Assembly (NCBI RefSeq): GCF_037152535.1
Contig: NZ_JBBCMA010000004.1
Span: forward strand, 124,001 to 188,000
Source of the DNA: Leclercia sp. AS011
Lineage (GTDB): Bacteria > Pseudomonadota > Gammaproteobacteria > Enterobacterales > Enterobacteriaceae
Direction: 5' to 3'
DNA: 64,000 nt
Shown here: positions 8,657-20,185 of the stretch, piece after piece
How positions within the stretch are numbered: position 1 is the stretch's first letter
Layout of the letters: the number at the start of each line of letters is the position of its first letter
The notes under the pieces: generated by a model
Databases searched by the model: none
What the model saw: the letters and a program-made list of their open reading frames with translations, nothing else
What the model was told of the DNA's origin: nothing
Made by a program: the position numbers and the translations under genes

Positions 8657-10698
8657 GATAACTTCCTGTTAATCACGCAGTCCTGTGTGGCAGTCAGATC
8701 GCCGGTATTGCCGCTGATTTCAAAGCCTGGCACCTGGCGCATCTGGGTGAAATGGTTCGCCAGCGTCCAGGCGTCCACACCCATGGCGTACAGACGCGCC
8801 AGCGAGTAGTCGTTGCGCACGCTGCTCAGCGCCTGCTGCATCAGTGCCGGGTTGCTGCCCGCCAGCATTGGGATCTCGCTGTACTGCAGTCCTTCCATTT
8901 CGAGACGGAAGTCCGGGCCGGCGGTGCCCTGGGCGCTGCGCGAGCTGGCATACAGCGACACGCCGGCCTGGCTGCCGTTACGCATGGCGATCATCGGTTT
9001 GATAAAGCCAATCTCTTCCGGGGTGGCGACGATGTACGCCGCATCGATGTTGCCGCCGCCGCTGATCTGCGCATCCGTTGGCGGGGCGGGGATGGTCAGG
9101 CCGCCAATGGTCACGCCCTGCTGCTGTGGCAGGCTGGAGGTGACCGGGCTGCCGGTCAGGGCAATGCCCGAGCCGCCGTTAACGCCCGCACGCAGTTCCG
9201 TGCTGGAGCCAAATTTCTGCTGCAGTACGATGCCGCCGCCGAGCTGTTGCCACTCCTGGGCAAAGGCGTTGGCGACGCGATCGCCCAGCTGGCTGCGTGG
9301 GATCAGCAGCAGGGGAGCCTGCTTACCTTGCTCATGGATATGGCGCGCGGCATCGCGGGCTTCATCTTCCGGCGACAGGGCGAAGTAACAGACGTTCGGG
9401 CGATTCTGCACCTGCTCCGGCTGGTTGAGGGCCAGCACGTTTAGCGTGGTGTTACTCTTCATCAGCTCTTCGACGTTGTTTTTTAGCAACGGGCCGACCA
9501 CGATGCTGGCACCATCCTGCTGGACCTGATTCAGGACCTGATCGAGTGGCTGGGCGCTGGTGTCATATACCTTCACCTCGGCGGCAGGATTGCCCGGGGC
9601 CTGAGGTGCCTGCGCGGTGGCAGGAGCTTGAGCGGGATCCTGCACGCTGCTATCCGGCGCGGCGACAGGTTGCGTGGTTTCAGGAGCCTGAACCGGATCC
9701 TGCATCGTCCCTTCCTGCGCGACGACAGGCTGGGCCGTGGTCAGGTCGTTGGTTTCGGCACTGGACGGGCTTACCACGTCACCGGCGTTAGCCGCCTGGG
9801 CGACTTGGGCGGGAACGGCACTACCCGTGACGGTAGCGGTGCCATTTCTCGCCGCATCAAAGCCCTGCTGGATCGTGCGGCCAAAGACGGCGGCCTGACC
9901 ATCCAGCGGCAGCAGCAGAGCGATTTTGCTGGTGGAAGCAGGTTTGAAGTTCTGCACATTGACCAGCTGCGTCGGCAGCATAGTCGCGCCCGGGTTGTTC
10001 GGATAGCGGGTCTGCCAGTCTTTGATCCCGGCTTTGAGCATATTCGGATCGTTGCGGTTATCGAACCAGACGCGCTGCAGATCCAGCCAGCCCTGCAGGA
10101 TATTTTCGTCGGCGTTAATCACCAGCGCATTGGCCTGATCCGGATTCATGGCGGAGAGCGTCTGCCAGGTCGCATCAATATTTTTCTGCTTTTCGGCGGT
10201 GGCGAGCAGCGGCTGCTGGGCAATCAGCGCCCGCAGCAGCGTCAGGGAAGGACGGCCCTGTTCCGCGGCAATACCGGCCTGCCAGAAACGCGCCTGCTGG
10301 TTTTTATCCAGGGTGCTGACGTCGATATTTCCCAGGATCTTCTTCGCCCCGGCAACGTCGTTTTGTGCAATTTTCAGTTCAGTGGCCAGCAGTGACTGCT
10401 CGCGGCGCTGGGTATCGCTCAGATCCTGCGGCAACTGGTTAAACAGATCGGCGGCATGCTGGGTTTTACCCTCTTTCAGCAGTGCACGAATGGCGAGTAA
10501 TTGCCAGTTGATCCGGGTATCATCTGTGCTCTGCTCCATCTGGTGCAGATAGAAGCCGGAGTCGGCCTGGGCTGCACCCTCCATATGGGCAGCACTTTGA
10601 TCGGGTGCCTGGGTACCGCAGCCCGCAAAGAGCAGGGCTGCCAGCACCAGCGGAAGGCTGCGCGTGACTTTATTATGAAGAAACGTTAAGGGTACCAT
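8614..10698 (-). CDS. lpoA: Penicillin-binding protein activator LpoA
   Basis: Outer-membrane lipoprotein that reaches through the periplasm to stimulate the transpeptidase of PBP1A. The ATG at 10698 is chosen because it gives the MVPLTF signal peptide with lipobox LLFAGC and lipidated Cys27 (694 aa); an upstream in-frame start at 10761 would place 21 unlikely residues before it. The N-terminal TPR-like domain spans roughly residues 30-255, then a substrate-binding-protein-like C-terminal domain begins near [21 protein letters not shown]. The low-complexity Pro/Gln/Ala segment within the C-domain contains a 20-aa tandem duplication (DNA 9621-9740). Confidence 0.96.
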   Translation of the reverse strand: MVPLTFLHNKVTRSLPLVLAALLFAGCGTQAPDQSAAHMEGAAQADSGFYLHQMEQSTDDTRINWQLLAIRALLKEGKTQHAADLFNQLPQDLSDTQRREQSLLATELKIAQNDVAGAKKILGNIDVSTLDKNQQARFWQAGIAAEQGRPSLTLLRALIAQQPLLATAEKQKNIDATWQTLSAMNPDQANALVINADENILQGWLDLQRVWFDNRNDPNMLKAGIKDWQTRYPNNPGATMLPTQLVNVQNFKPASTSKIALLLPLDGQAAVFGRTIQQGFDAARNGTATVTGSAVPAQVAQAANAGDVVSPSSAETNDLTTAQPVVAQEGTMQDPVQAPETTQPVAAPDSSVQDPAQAPATAQAPQAPGNPAAEVKVYDTSAQPLDQVLNQVQQDGASIVVGPLLKNNVEELMKSNTTLNVLALNQPEQVQNRPNVCYFALSPEDEARDAARHIHEQGKQAPLLLIPRSQLGDRVANAFAQEWQQLGGGIVLQQKFGSSTELRAGVNGGSGIALTGSPVTSSLPQQQGVTIGGLTIPAPPTDAQISGGGNIDAAYIVATPEEIGFIKPMIAMRNGSQAGVSLYASSRSAQGTAGPDFRLEMEGLQYSEIPMLAGSNPALMQQALSSVRNDYSLARLYAMGVDAWTLANHFTQMRQVPGFEISGNTGDLTATQDCVINRKLSWLKYQQGQIVPAS
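9621..9740 (-). repeat. 60-bp tandem duplication inside lpoA
   Basis: Two 60-bp units, 9621-9680 and 9681-9740, align with about 43 of 60 identical bases by hand count. They encode successive 20-residue blocks with the shared pattern VQDPxQAPxT in the flexible Gln/Pro/Ala-rich segment of LpoA. Confidence 0.75.
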
Positions 10699-10760
10699 AC
10701 TGTATCCAGTGATATTTTTTACGCAATGCTCAATATTAAATCGGCAATACGGATGAAACA

Positions 10761-11624
10761 ATGAAACAACACGAAACGGCAGATAATTCTCAGGGTCAGC
10801 TTTATATTGTACCTACTCCTATCGGGAATTTATCTGATATTACCCAACGTGCGCTCACCGTGTTGCAAAGCGTTGATCTTATTGCAGCTGAAGATACCCG
10901 CCACACCGGCCTGCTGCTGCAACATTTTGCGATTAACGCCCGCCTGTTTGCCCTGCACGATCACAACGAGCAGCAAAAAGCGGCCCTGCTGGTGGCCAAA
11001 CTGAAAGAGGGGCAGAACATCGCCCTGGTGTCCGATGCTGGTACGCCGCTGATCAACGACCCGGGCTATCACCTGGTGCGTACCTGCCGCGAAGCCGGTA
11101 TTCGCGTAGTCCCTCTTCCGGGGCCGTGCGCCGCCATTGCTGCCCTGAGCGCGGCGGGCCTGCCGTCAGATCGTTTCTGCTACGAGGGTTTCCTGCCCGC
11201 CAAATCCAAAGGCCGTCGCGACGTGCTGAAGGCGCTGGAAGCCGAACCCCGCACCCTGATCTTCTACGAATCCACCCACCGTCTGCTGGAGAGCCTGGAA
11301 GACATGGTAGCGGTCTGGGGCGAAGCGCGTTACGTGGTGCTGGCGCGTGAGCTGACCAAAACCTGGGAGACCATTCACGGCCTGCCGGTTGGCGAGCTGC
11401 TGGCCTGGGTGAAAGAGGACGAAAACCGCCGCAAAGGCGAGATGGTGCTGATTGTCGAAGGGCACAAAGCGACAGAGGACGCGCTGCCTGCCGATGCGCT
11501 GCGCACCCTCGCGCTGCTGCAGACCGAGCTGCCGCTGAAGAAAGCGGCCGCACTGGCGGCGGAGATCCACGGCGTGAAGAAGAACGCGCTGTATAAGTAT
11601 GCGCTGGAGCAGCAGGGGGAGTAA
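10761..11624 (+). CDS. rsmI: 16S rRNA C1402 2'-O-ribose methyltransferase RsmI
   Basis: A 287-aa SAM-dependent methyltransferase of the tetrapyrrole-methylase fold (formerly YraL). It methylates the 2'-OH of C1402 in the ribosomal decoding centre, complementing RsmH. Conserved landmarks are [41 protein letters not shown] and [18 protein letters not shown]. Divergent from lpoA with a 62-bp spacer. A second ATG 8 bp upstream is out of frame. A REP pair follows. Confidence 0.97.
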   Translation: MKQHETADNSQGQLYIVPTPIGNLSDITQRALTVLQSVDLIAAEDTRHTGLLLQHFAINARLFALHDHNEQQKAALLVAKLKEGQNIALVSDAGTPLINDPGYHLVRTCREAGIRVVPLPGPCAAIAALSAAGLPSDRFCYEGFLPAKSKGRRDVLKALEAEPRTLIFYESTHRLLESLEDMVAVWGEARYVVLARELTKTWETIHGLPVGELLAWVKEDENRRKGEMVLIVEGHKATEDALPADALRTLALLQTELPLKKAAALAAEIHGVKKNALYKYALEQQGE

Positions 11625-11631
11625 GTTTTTT

Positions 11632-11714
11632 GCCGGGTGGCGCTTTGCTTACCCGGCCTACGGAACTGCGCTGACCCGGTTGTTGTAGGCCCGATAAGCG
11701 AAGCGCTATCGGGC
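11632..11714. repeat. REP pair between convergent rsmI and gatR
   Basis: Two facing REP palindromes (GCCGGGTGGCGCTTTGCTTA and TAGGCCCGATAAGCGAAGCG) with a short linker occupy the whole space between the two stop codons. Confidence 0.85.
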
Positions 11715-11731
11715 ATTTTCACCGCGCGCAG

Positions 11732-12505
11732 TTACACCACAATAAGCTCTACTGGCGTTTGTTTCAGGCTCTTCAGCTCTTTCTCACCGATCCCTTCGTC
11801 AGTAATCACACAGTCAATCTCCGCCATCGGCAGTACCTGATTAAACCCGCGGCGGTTGAACTTGCTCGCGTCCAGCACGGCAACCACTTTATGCGCCGCC
11901 GCGGCCATTACACTGCTGATCGAGTAGCCTTCGTTGAAGGTGGTGATGCCGTTGGTGGTGTCGATCCCGTCCGCTCCGACAAACATCAGGTCGGCGCTGA
12001 TGCCTGCCAGTGAGCGCTCGGCGATGGTGCCGTGCATGGAGTGGGTTTTGTGGCGCACCGTGCCGCCGCATACCACCAGAGTGATGTCTTTGTTGTCCGA
12101 CAGGGCGAAAGCGGCGGGCAGGCTGTTAGTGATCACCGTGATGTTGGCTTTCTTCGCCAGCGCTTCAGCGATCAGCATGGTGGTGCTGCCGCTGTCTAAA
12201 ATGACCGTCATACCCTCTTCAATCATCGCCACCGCCGCCAGGGCGATGCGTTTTTTCGGGTCGCTGGCGAGGCTGTAGCGATCTTCCAGCAGCACTTCCT
12301 GATTTTCGTTTTCACTCAGATTACTGCCCGGTCTGGCGGCCCCGCCGTGAAAACGGGTCACCAGTCCTTTCTCTTCCAGCAGACGCAGATCCGTGCGGAT
12401 GGTCACTTCGGAGATGCCAAAAGAATTCGAAAGGTCGAGCACTAATACGCTGCCGTTGGCATTCACCAGATCGACGATTTTGTTCCTTCGCTCAAATGAG
12501 TTCAT
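11732..12505 (-). CDS. gatR: Galactitol operon repressor GatR (DeoR family)
   Basis: A 257-aa DeoR-family repressor. The N-terminal helix-turn-helix spans about residues 1-60 (MNSFERRNKIVDLV to TRFHGGAA) and the C-terminal sugar-phosphate-sensing domain carries the DeoR signatures MTVILDSGSTT and MFVGADGID. It matches intact GatR of other enterobacteria; in E. coli K-12 the gene is interrupted. It is the last gene of the gat cluster, transcribed in the same direction as gatD, with its own upstream region holding GAAAG motifs and a perfect palindrome that may be an autoregulatory operator. Confidence 0.93.
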   Translation of the reverse strand: MNSFERRNKIVDLVNANGSVLVLDLSNSFGISEVTIRTDLRLLEEKGLVTRFHGGAARPGSNLSENENQEVLLEDRYSLASDPKKRIALAAVAMIEEGMTVILDSGSTTMLIAEALAKKANITVITNSLPAAFALSDNKDITLVVCGGTVRHKTHSMHGTIAERSLAGISADLMFVGADGIDTTNGITTFNEGYSISSVMAAAAHKVVAVLDASKFNRRGFNQVLPMAEIDCVITDEGIGEKELKSLKQTPVELIVV

Positions 12506-12550
12506 TTTGTTTAGCCTGATAATTAACTAACTCCAGTTTAATCGAAGGGA

Positions 12551-12580
12551 TGCGAAAGGTGAACGCTAGCGTTCGAAAGT
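12551..12580. promoter_or_regulatory. Candidate operator upstream of gatR
   Basis: The perfect 14-bp palindrome GAACGCTAGCGTTC (12561-12574) is flanked by GCGAAAG on the left and CGAAAG on the right, the same hexamer that repeats upstream of gatY. It lies about 45-75 bp before the gatR ATG. An autoregulatory GatR site is the likely reading but is unproven. Confidence 0.5.
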
Positions 12581-12586
12581 AAATGT

Positions 12587-12609
12587 GAGCCAGCTCCGGT
12601 TGCTGGCTC
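12587..12609 (-). terminator. Hairpin after gatD
   Basis: GAGCCAGC and GCTGGCTC form an 8-bp perfect stem with a 7-nt loop, 6 bp beyond the gatD stop. The following bases on the minus strand (ACATTTACTTT) are only a weak U-tract, so termination may be partial, giving reduced read-through into gatR. Confidence 0.55.
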
Positions 12610-12615
12610 CTGAGT

Positions 12616-13659
12616 TCAATCCAGACGCAACAGGATTTTGCCCTGCATCGGTGAGCCATTCAGTGCCTGAATAGCACGGGCAAAACTTTCGCTGTCGCCG
12701 GTATGGGCAATCAGCGGCTCCAGCTGCAATTTTTGCTCTTTGAGAAGCCGGGCGGCGGTCTCCCACTCAACGCCTGGCCATGGCGCGGAGTAGTTCATCC
12801 AGCTGCCCAGCAGGGTCAGCTCTTTGCGCAGGATCTTGCCAAAGGTGGCGGCAGATAACGTCAGGTCGTGATGCAACGTCCCCACCAGCGCCAGCTGGGC
12901 GCGGGGCCCGGCGATGTCGATGGCAAGGGCGACGGTTTGCGGCGTCCCGGCGGTCTCCAGCACCAGCTGATCGAAACGCGTCTCGTGAAGGGCAGTCAGC
13001 ATCTCCTCCGCGCTCAGGATCTTGCTGTTGAACACCCGGGTTGCGCCGAGTGAGGTCGCCAGCGCCAGCTTGTCGTCATTGATATCAATGGCGGTCACGC
13101 TTGCCGCACCCAGCGCCAGCGCGCACTGCATCGCCAGCAGGCCGATGGTGCCCGCCCCGACGATGATCACATTTTTGCCCTCGCAACCCTGGGCAAGGTG
13201 GAACGCGTGCAGCCCGACGGTGATCGGCTCGATAAAAGCCCCGTCTTCAATGGTCATCTCCGCAGGCAGACGGAACAGGTTGGCGCGCTTCACCACAATA
13301 TACTCTGCATTGCCCCCTTCGCTGCGGGAGCCGACAAACTGGTACTGCTTACACAGTGAGAAGTAGCCTTTTTCACACTCCGGGCAGGAGAAGCAGGGCA
13401 GCAGCGGCACGCAGGCCACCGCATCGCCCGCCTTCAGATCGTCGATGCCCGAGCCGCAGGCATCAACGTAGCCGCTGAATTCGTGCCCTAGGGTGATGGG
13501 GTAGTAGTGGGCTCCGTTGGCGAAAATACGCGGGATATCTGAACCGCATAAGCCCGAGCAGACTACGCGCACCCGCACATCATCCGCCGCCTGAATGTCC
13601 GGGACAGGGCGCTCTTCAACGCGCACCTGGCCCTCAGCATGAATTACCACTGATTTCAT
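12616..13659 (-). CDS. gatD: Galactitol-1-phosphate 5-dehydrogenase GatD
   Basis: A 347-aa zinc-dependent medium-chain dehydrogenase that oxidises galactitol 1-phosphate to tagatose 6-phosphate with NAD. Catalytic zinc ligands appear in SGLCGSDIPR and TLGHEFSG; the structural-zinc cysteines are CVPLLPCFSCPECEKGYFSLC; the Rossmann motif is VGAGTIGLLAMQ. It follows gatC in the gat operon and supplies the substrate for the kinase step and the GatYZ aldolase. E. coli GatD is 346 aa. Confidence 0.95.
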   Translation of the reverse strand: MKSVVIHAEGQVRVEERPVPDIQAADDVRVRVVCSGLCGSDIPRIFANGAHYYPITLGHEFSGYVDACGSGIDDLKAGDAVACVPLLPCFSCPECEKGYFSLCKQYQFVGSRSEGGNAEYIVVKRANLFRLPAEMTIEDGAFIEPITVGLHAFHLAQGCEGKNVIIVGAGTIGLLAMQCALALGAASVTAIDINDDKLALATSLGATRVFNSKILSAEEMLTALHETRFDQLVLETAGTPQTVALAIDIAGPRAQLALVGTLHHDLTLSAATFGKILRKELTLLGSWMNYSAPWPGVEWETAARLLKEQKLQLEPLIAHTGDSESFARAIQALNGSPMQGKILLRLD

Positions 13660-13701
13660 GATTCACTCCAGAAAAAAGAGGGGAGCAGCGCTCCCCGGAT
13701 A

Positions 13702-15075
13702 TTAAGAAGCCGTCTGGCTCTGTGGTGCCTCAGCGCGTTTTTCTGCTGCGCTAAAAGCACGGGCACGACGCCAGGTGAGCAGCACGCCGGTGAAGTAGAT
13801 GGCACCAATCACCACGAACCCCACCAGGTTTTGCCAGGTAAAGAGCTGGATCAGCAGCCAGGTGACGGGCGAGCCGCCCTGATCCATGGAGGCCACCATT
13901 CCGCCCGCCTTCAGCGCCCCGGCATTCTCGGCCAGTTGCGTGTGCAGGCCGATGGTCTGGGTGGCGATCCACAGGGTGATGCCCATGATAATGACGCCGG
14001 AAATCAGGGTGCGGAACAGGTTGCCCTGATGTACCGCTACCGCCATGGCGACGAAGAAGCCGATGGTAGCGAGATCGCCAAACGGCAGGACCTGGTTACC
14101 CGGCACCAGCACCGCAATCAGGATGGTCAGCGGAATAAAGATCAGGCTGGCAGAGACCACCGAGGTATGGCCCAGCAGCAGCGCCGGATCGAGGCCGATT
14201 AAGAACTCCTGGCCGCCAAACTTCGCCTGCAGACGCTTACGCGCATGTTTGGCAATCGGCGTCAGGCCATCCATGATCGGCTTGATGACGCGCGGCATCA
14301 GCAGCATTACCGCGGCGGTTTTCACCGCCAGCTGCAGGACGTTTTTCGCGTCGTAACCGGCCAGCAGGCCGATGACCAGACCCATCACGAAACCGACCGT
14401 AACCGGCTCACCAAACGGGCCAAAGCGTCTCTGAACGTCGTCGGCGCTAAAGTGGATGCGATTGAGTCCCGGCATTTTCTCGATGAGCGTGTCCACCAGC
14501 ACCGCAATCGGGCCAAGATAAGCGGACGAGCCGTGCGGGATGGCAATCCCTTCGAGGCCGAAGAAGTCCCGCGTGTCCCTGGCAAACCAGTCGCCCAGCT
14601 TGTAGACAAAGGCCGCGTGGACCACCACGCCGAGGATCCCGAGCCAGTAAGAGCCGGTCGCCAGGTGCAGCATCGCGCCGGTAAAGGTCATATGCCAGAT
14701 GTTCCAGATATCAACGTTCACCACGCGGGTCATGCGGGTGACCAGCATCAGCACGTTAACGCCTATCGCCACCGGGATCGCCACCAGCGCAATCTGCGAG
14801 GCCCAGGTCATGGGCGAGGAGCCCGGCCAGCCGACGTCCACCACGTGGAGGTTGATCTGAAACTGCTCCGCCATCGCTTTGGCCGCCGGGCCAATAGAGT
14901 CGAGCATCAGGCCGATTACCAGCCCGATCCCGACAAAGCCAATCCCGATATGCAGACCGGACTTAAAGCAGTCGCCCAGCTTCATCCCCAGCAGCTTCGA
15001 GAAGATGATGATGACGATGGGTAGCATGACCGTCGGCCCCAGATCGAGGATATACCGCATGATTTCGGTAAACAT
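13702..15075 (-). CDS. gatC: Galactitol PTS permease IIC component GatC
   Basis: A 457-aa polytopic membrane protein, the IIC channel that carries galactitol during phosphorylation. The sequence is a chain of hydrophobic helices with the conserved stretch HVVDVGWPGSSPMTWASQIA and GQEFLIGLDPALLLGHTS. Its start lies 4 bp after the gatB stop. The C-terminal tail is slightly longer than in E. coli GatC (451 aa) and ends in a variable Ala/Gln-rich segment. Confidence 0.96.
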   Translation of the reverse strand: MFTEIMRYILDLGPTVMLPIVIIIFSKLLGMKLGDCFKSGLHIGIGFVGIGLVIGLMLDSIGPAAKAMAEQFQINLHVVDVGWPGSSPMTWASQIALVAIPVAIGVNVLMLVTRMTRVVNVDIWNIWHMTFTGAMLHLATGSYWLGILGVVVHAAFVYKLGDWFARDTRDFFGLEGIAIPHGSSAYLGPIAVLVDTLIEKMPGLNRIHFSADDVQRRFGPFGEPVTVGFVMGLVIGLLAGYDAKNVLQLAVKTAAVMLLMPRVIKPIMDGLTPIAKHARKRLQAKFGGQEFLIGLDPALLLGHTSVVSASLIFIPLTILIAVLVPGNQVLPFGDLATIGFFVAMAVAVHQGNLFRTLISGVIIMGITLWIATQTIGLHTQLAENAGALKAGGMVASMDQGGSPVTWLLIQLFTWQNLVGFVVIGAIYFTGVLLTWRRARAFSAAEKRAEAPQSQTAS

Positions 15076-15079
15076 GATC

Positions 15080-15364
15080 TTACCCCTCGAGGATGGTCAG
15101 GATTTTTTGCTGCAGGGCTTCAATGCCGACGCCCGACACAAACGGCATGCCGTGTACCACCGGAATTTCGCCAAAGGTCCGGTCAACTTTCGCGGTGGTG
15201 CAGATCAGGTCTGCGCCGTCCATATAGGTCTCAATTTCGGTGACCCGACACTGGACCAGATCCAGGGTGATGTTGTGGGCATCACACAGCTCTTTGATCT
15301 CTTCAGCGGCCATGGTGGATGTGGCAACGGCGCCGCCACAGGCAACGATAACTTTGCGTTTCAT
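15080..15364 (-). CDS. gatB: Galactitol PTS IIB component GatB
   Basis: A 94-aa cytoplasmic IIB protein, the same length as in E. coli. The phospho-acceptor cysteine is Cys9 in [17 protein letters not shown]. It receives phosphate from GatA and passes it to galactitol at GatC. Tightly packed between gatA and gatC. Confidence 0.96.
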   Translation of the reverse strand: MKRKVIVACGGAVATSTMAAEEIKELCDAHNITLDLVQCRVTEIETYMDGADLICTTAKVDRTFGEIPVVHGMPFVSGVGIEALQQKILTILEG

Positions 15365-15391
15365 AGGGTACTCCTTCTTATTATCAGTATT

Positions 15392-15859
15392 TTATGAGGC
15401 GCGCTTGCAGGGTTCAGCCATCAGGATGGCCTCCTCAAACAGGGCCTCCAGCTGGTGGTCCGGCGCGGTCAATAGCGCCTCCAGCAGGGTGGGGTTTTGC
15501 AGCTCACTAAATAACCGACGCAGCAAGGTGAGCTGCGCCGCAGGGTTCTCCACAATCAGGGCGATAATCAGCGACACGGCAATCTCCGCATCGTCATCCG
15601 CCTGGTGAAAAAGCACCGGTTTATCCGGGCGAATCAGATAAAGTGCCGGCGCTTTCGCATGGACCGCCTCGCAGTGCGGGATCGCCACGGCATGTTTTTC
15701 CAGGGCAATGCCGGTGGGGAACACCGCCTCCCTTTCCAGCAGCGCGGCGGGATAAGTGGCGTGAACCACGCCTTTCGCCAGCATCTCCTCGCCGATATGG
15801 GCCAGCGCCTGCTGGCAGGTGGCAAAATCAATGCCGGTACGGACAAACAGTTTGCTCAT
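15392..15859 (-). CDS. gatA: Galactitol PTS IIA component GatA
   Basis: A 155-aa IIA protein of the fructose/mannitol-type fold. The phosphorylated histidine is His62 in VAIPHCEAVH. It accepts phosphate from HPr and donates it to Cys9 of GatB. It lies between gatZ and gatB and starts 14 bp after the gatZ stop. E. coli GatA is 150 aa; the extra residues are at the C-terminus. Confidence 0.95.
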   Translation of the reverse strand: MSKLFVRTGIDFATCQQALAHIGEEMLAKGVVHATYPAALLEREAVFPTGIALEKHAVAIPHCEAVHAKAPALYLIRPDKPVLFHQADDDAEIAVSLIIALIVENPAAQLTLLRRLFSELQNPTLLEALLTAPDHQLEALFEEAILMAEPCKRAS

Positions 15860-15873
15860 GGTTCCTCCGGGTT

Positions 15874-17145
15874 TCAGACGGCGTCAGGGGCGCAGCCGTA
15901 GCGGTATGCGCGTAACACGTCCTGGATCTTGTCGATGACCAACGCCTGCGGTGTCGGGGCGAGGGCCTGGGCGGTGACGCGTTCAAACTGCACCGGCAGA
16001 TACTGGCTGATAAGTCCCAGCGGCAGGGGCAGGGTGTCGAGGTTGGCGAGCAACTTGTCCACGCTCTGACGGATCCGCGGGTGCGGCCAGTAGTAACGGA
16101 TACGGTCTGACAGACTAAAGTGAATATCCACCATCGCCTGGCTCCAGGTCGGGCGATAGTATTTTTTCCAGTAATCCGGCTCGTTCAGCATTACCTCGTC
16201 GATCACCTCCAGCACGCGGCTGCGATCTTCCGGGGCGATCAGCGCCGCTTCCATCTGCGCCAGGGCAAAAATCGCCTCGCGCAGGGCGAAGGTGAGGGCC
16301 GGACCGACCTTCAGGATCGCAAAGTGATCCCGCACCAGCGCCCGGTACGCCTGGCGTGACTGGTAGTCGGTAGAGTGGGCTTCATAGACCATCGGCGTCT
16401 GGCGGATCCAGCCTGAAAGCGCTTCGGCGGCGTGCGGCTGATAGTGGATGATCTGGGTGTGGTCGAACTCGACGCCGGGCTGCACCACGATGGCAATCAC
16501 GCGGTCCATCGCCTCATCCAGCCCCAGCGCGTGGAACGCCGCCTGATGCGTTTCGAGGGTGCGGGCGGCATCCTCCACGCGGGTAACATGCACGCTGTCG
16601 ATGCTGCTGGCTTCCCCGCCTGGCACCGGTACTTCGGTACCAATCACGTAGGTCAGCGCCGCCTTCTGCGCGTCGGTGGCGGTCTCTTCCGCCGCCTGGC
16701 ACAGTCGTGCCGCGCGCTGAGCAACCACCACCGGATCCAGGGGAACAGGATCATCGGCGCAGGACATCGACGCATCGAGATGGATTTTGCTGAAGCCCGC
16801 CGCCACGTAAGCCTTGATCAGCGCCACGGCTTTTTCCATTGCCGTCTCTGCAGGCTCGTTCTGCCAGCAGTTGGGCCCCAGATGGTCTCCGCCGAGGATC
16901 AGGCGCTCGTTCGGGAAACCCACCTTTTCGGCGATGTTTAGCACAAAATCGCGGAAGTCGGCCGGCTTCATGCCGGTGTAACCGCCGTACTGATTCACCT
17001 GGTTGGACGTGGCTTCGATCAGCACGCTGTTGCCGCTCGTCAGGTCAAAGCGCAGGGCGGCTTCAATCACCAGCGGATGTGCTGAACAGACGGAACAGAT
17101 ACCGAGATGCTCTCCCGCCTTATGGCGGGCAATAATATTTTTCAC
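15874..17145 (-). CDS. gatZ: Tagatose-1,6-bisphosphate aldolase accessory subunit GatZ
   Basis: A 423-aa GatZ/KbaZ-family protein needed for full activity and stability of the GatY aldolase. The GTG start at 17145 is preceded by a strong GGAGGAAAC ribosome binding site. Conserved blocks are [37 protein letters not shown] and [16 protein letters not shown] [14 protein letters not shown]. It sits 21 bp after gatY. Earlier annotations as a tagatose-6-phosphate kinase are generally regarded as wrong for this family. Confidence 0.95.
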   Translation of the reverse strand: MKNIIARHKAGEHLGICSVCSAHPLVIEAALRFDLTSGNSVLIEATSNQVNQYGGYTGMKPADFRDFVLNIAEKVGFPNERLILGGDHLGPNCWQNEPAETAMEKAVALIKAYVAAGFSKIHLDASMSCADDPVPLDPVVVAQRAARLCQAAEETATDAQKAALTYVIGTEVPVPGGEASSIDSVHVTRVEDAARTLETHQAAFHALGLDEAMDRVIAIVVQPGVEFDHTQIIHYQPHAAEALSGWIRQTPMVYEAHSTDYQSRQAYRALVRDHFAILKVGPALTFALREAIFALAQMEAALIAPEDRSRVLEVIDEVMLNEPDYWKKYYRPTWSQAMVDIHFSLSDRIRYYWPHPRIRQSVDKLLANLDTLPLPLGLISQYLPVQFERVTAQALAPTPQALVIDKIQDVLRAYRYGCAPDAV

Positions 17146-17166
17146 CGTTTCCTCCGGTTTATGGGG

Positions 17167-18198
<1,032 letters not shown>

Positions 18199-19770
18199 TC
18201 AGGTCACAGGTGCCGGGTTAAAGACCGCCAGCTGATTGTGAAGTCCCCACTGATCGGAGAAGGTTTTCTTGCGGCCGCTGGCCACGTCGAGAATAAAGTG
18301 GAACAGCTTCCAGCCCACGTCCTCAATGCTCTCTTCGCCGGTGGCGATGGTGCCCGCGTTGATATCCATCAGGTCGAACCAACGGTTAGCCAGCTCGGTG
18401 CGGGTCGCCATTTTAATCACCGGAACCGCCATCAGACCGTACGGGGTGCCGCGTCCGGTGGTGAATACCTGGACGGTGATCCCGGAGGCCACCTGCTGGG
18501 TGCCGCAGACGAAATCGCTGGCCGGTGTGGCGGCATAGATCAGGCCGCGTTTGGTTGGACGCTGGCCCGGGGAGAGCACCTCGACAATGGCGCTCTGGCC
18601 CGATTTGGCGATCGACCCGAGGGCTTTTTCCACCACGTTCGCCAGGCCGCCTTTCTTGTTGCCCGGAGAGGGGTTAGCGCTGCGGTCAGTCTTGCCCATG
18701 TCGAGATAGTTATCGTACCAGGCCATCTCTTCCAGCAGGCGCTTGCCCACCTCTTCGTTGATGGCGCGCGGGGTGAGCAGGTGGATCGCATCACGCACTT
18801 CGGTCACTTCGGAAAACATCACCGTGGCACCGCAGCGCACCAGCAGATCGGAGGCATAGCCCACCGCCGGGTTAGCGGTCACGCCGGAGAAGGCGTCGCT
18901 GCCGCCGCACTGCATCCCCACCACCAGCTCAGAAGCCGGGCAGGTTTCACGCTTGCGCTGGTTCAGTTTTGCCAGATGGCGCTCGGCAACCTGCAGAATG
19001 TCATCGACCATAGAACGGAAGCCGACGTGCTGTTCATCCTGCAGACGCACGATGCTGGCGCTATCGACAGGAATGGCCTGCGTATCTTCCGTACCTTGCA
19101 GCAGTTTCTCTGGTACCAGTTTTTCGCAGCCAAGGCCAACGACCATCACTTCGCCGCCGAAGTTCGGGTTCAGGGCGATATTGTGGATAGTACGGATCGG
19201 CACAATCGCCGCCGGGGCATTGATTGCCACGCCGCAGCCGTACAGGTGGTTCAGCCCCACCACGCCGTCAACGTTCGGGTACTTCGGCAGCAGATCGCGC
19301 TCGATGATCTTCACCACGAAGTCGACCACCCCTGCTACGCAGTGCACGCTGGTGCTGATGCCGAGCAGGTTTTTGGTGCCGACGCTGCCGTCCGGATTGC
19401 GGAAGCCTTCGAAGGTATAGCCTTCCAGGGCTGGCATAGGTTCCGGAACGCGGGTTGCCAGCGGCAGGGTATTCAGCGGCGGTGCTTCCGGCAGGGCCAC
19501 CAGCGATTCGTCAATCCAGCTACCCTGCGGGATCGCCCGCACGGCATAGCCAATGACTTCGCCGTAACGCACGATTTCGCCCTGCGCCGGGATATCGACC
19601 AGCGCCACTTTATGGCCCTGTGGAATATGCTCAATCAGTTCGAGCCCATCCGGGAAACGTGTTCCGGCTTTTAACCCCTGATCGTTAACAATAATTGCCA
19701 CGTTATCGGTGTCGTGCACCTTAATATAAAACGCGCCCGGCGACGTTTGTCGAATTTCAATGTCGGCCAT
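18199..19770 (-). CDS. garD: Galactarate dehydratase GarD
   Basis: A 523-aa iron-dependent dehydratase of the UxaA/GarD family that converts galactarate to 5-keto-4-deoxyglucarate. An N-terminal SAF-type domain (about residues 1-100) precedes the catalytic part, with [49 protein letters not shown] and [16 protein letters not shown]. It is transcribed away from garPLRK, as in E. coli, and is expected to respond to the sugar-diacid regulator CdaR and CRP. A strong terminator follows. Confidence 0.97.
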   Translation of the reverse strand: MADIEIRQTSPGAFYIKVHDTDNVAIIVNDQGLKAGTRFPDGLELIEHIPQGHKVALVDIPAQGEIVRYGEVIGYAVRAIPQGSWIDESLVALPEAPPLNTLPLATRVPEPMPALEGYTFEGFRNPDGSVGTKNLLGISTSVHCVAGVVDFVVKIIERDLLPKYPNVDGVVGLNHLYGCGVAINAPAAIVPIRTIHNIALNPNFGGEVMVVGLGCEKLVPEKLLQGTEDTQAIPVDSASIVRLQDEQHVGFRSMVDDILQVAERHLAKLNQRKRETCPASELVVGMQCGGSDAFSGVTANPAVGYASDLLVRCGATVMFSEVTEVRDAIHLLTPRAINEEVGKRLLEEMAWYDNYLDMGKTDRSANPSPGNKKGGLANVVEKALGSIAKSGQSAIVEVLSPGQRPTKRGLIYAATPASDFVCGTQQVASGITVQVFTTGRGTPYGLMAVPVIKMATRTELANRWFDLMDINAGTIATGEESIEDVGWKLFHFILDVASGRKKTFSDQWGLHNQLAVFNPAPVT

Positions 19771-20185
19771 TGTCCAGTATTCTCCAGCGAGTGGGGGGTA
19801 ATTAATGGGTAAAAGAGTACGTCTATTTTCTTGTTATCGGAAATAAAGACTCTGCTCAGTGGAATAAAGAATGTCAGGCGCGCGGAATTAAAAATGTGAT
19901 GGCGATCACTCATTTTTGACCTTAGCCTGCGCATAAGGGGGGCAATCGCAAAATCTGTGCATCAGCGCCCAGGGTGTTGTGCATATGCTCAAAATAATAT
20001 TCGTAACACCCGCCATAATTGAGCGGTTCTACAATGCGCGTGGCAGGGCGGTTGATTATACTCATTAACGATTTCATGGTATCGGATTATTTATCCGTAT
20101 TGACCTGCCATTACTGAAATAATCAGGAATGCCTCTTTCTTAAAACAATAAAAATAATTTCATTGATGTGCCAGAGGAAATAAAA
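19771..20185. promoter_or_regulatory. garD/garP divergent control region with CRP site
   Basis: This 415-bp gap holds no credible gene. A near-ideal CRP site, TGTGATGGCGATCACT, lies at 19895-19910 within a symmetric A/T context. It is about 120 bp from the garD start and 275 bp from the garP start. CdaR sites are expected here from the E. coli regulon but I could not define one by eye. Confidence 0.65.

Noticed and set aside
18238..19674. A 478-codon + strand frame opposite garD
   Set aside because: Long but exactly antisense to garD, with a shadow-type composition rich in His, Arg and Gln. garD itself matches its family along its full length.
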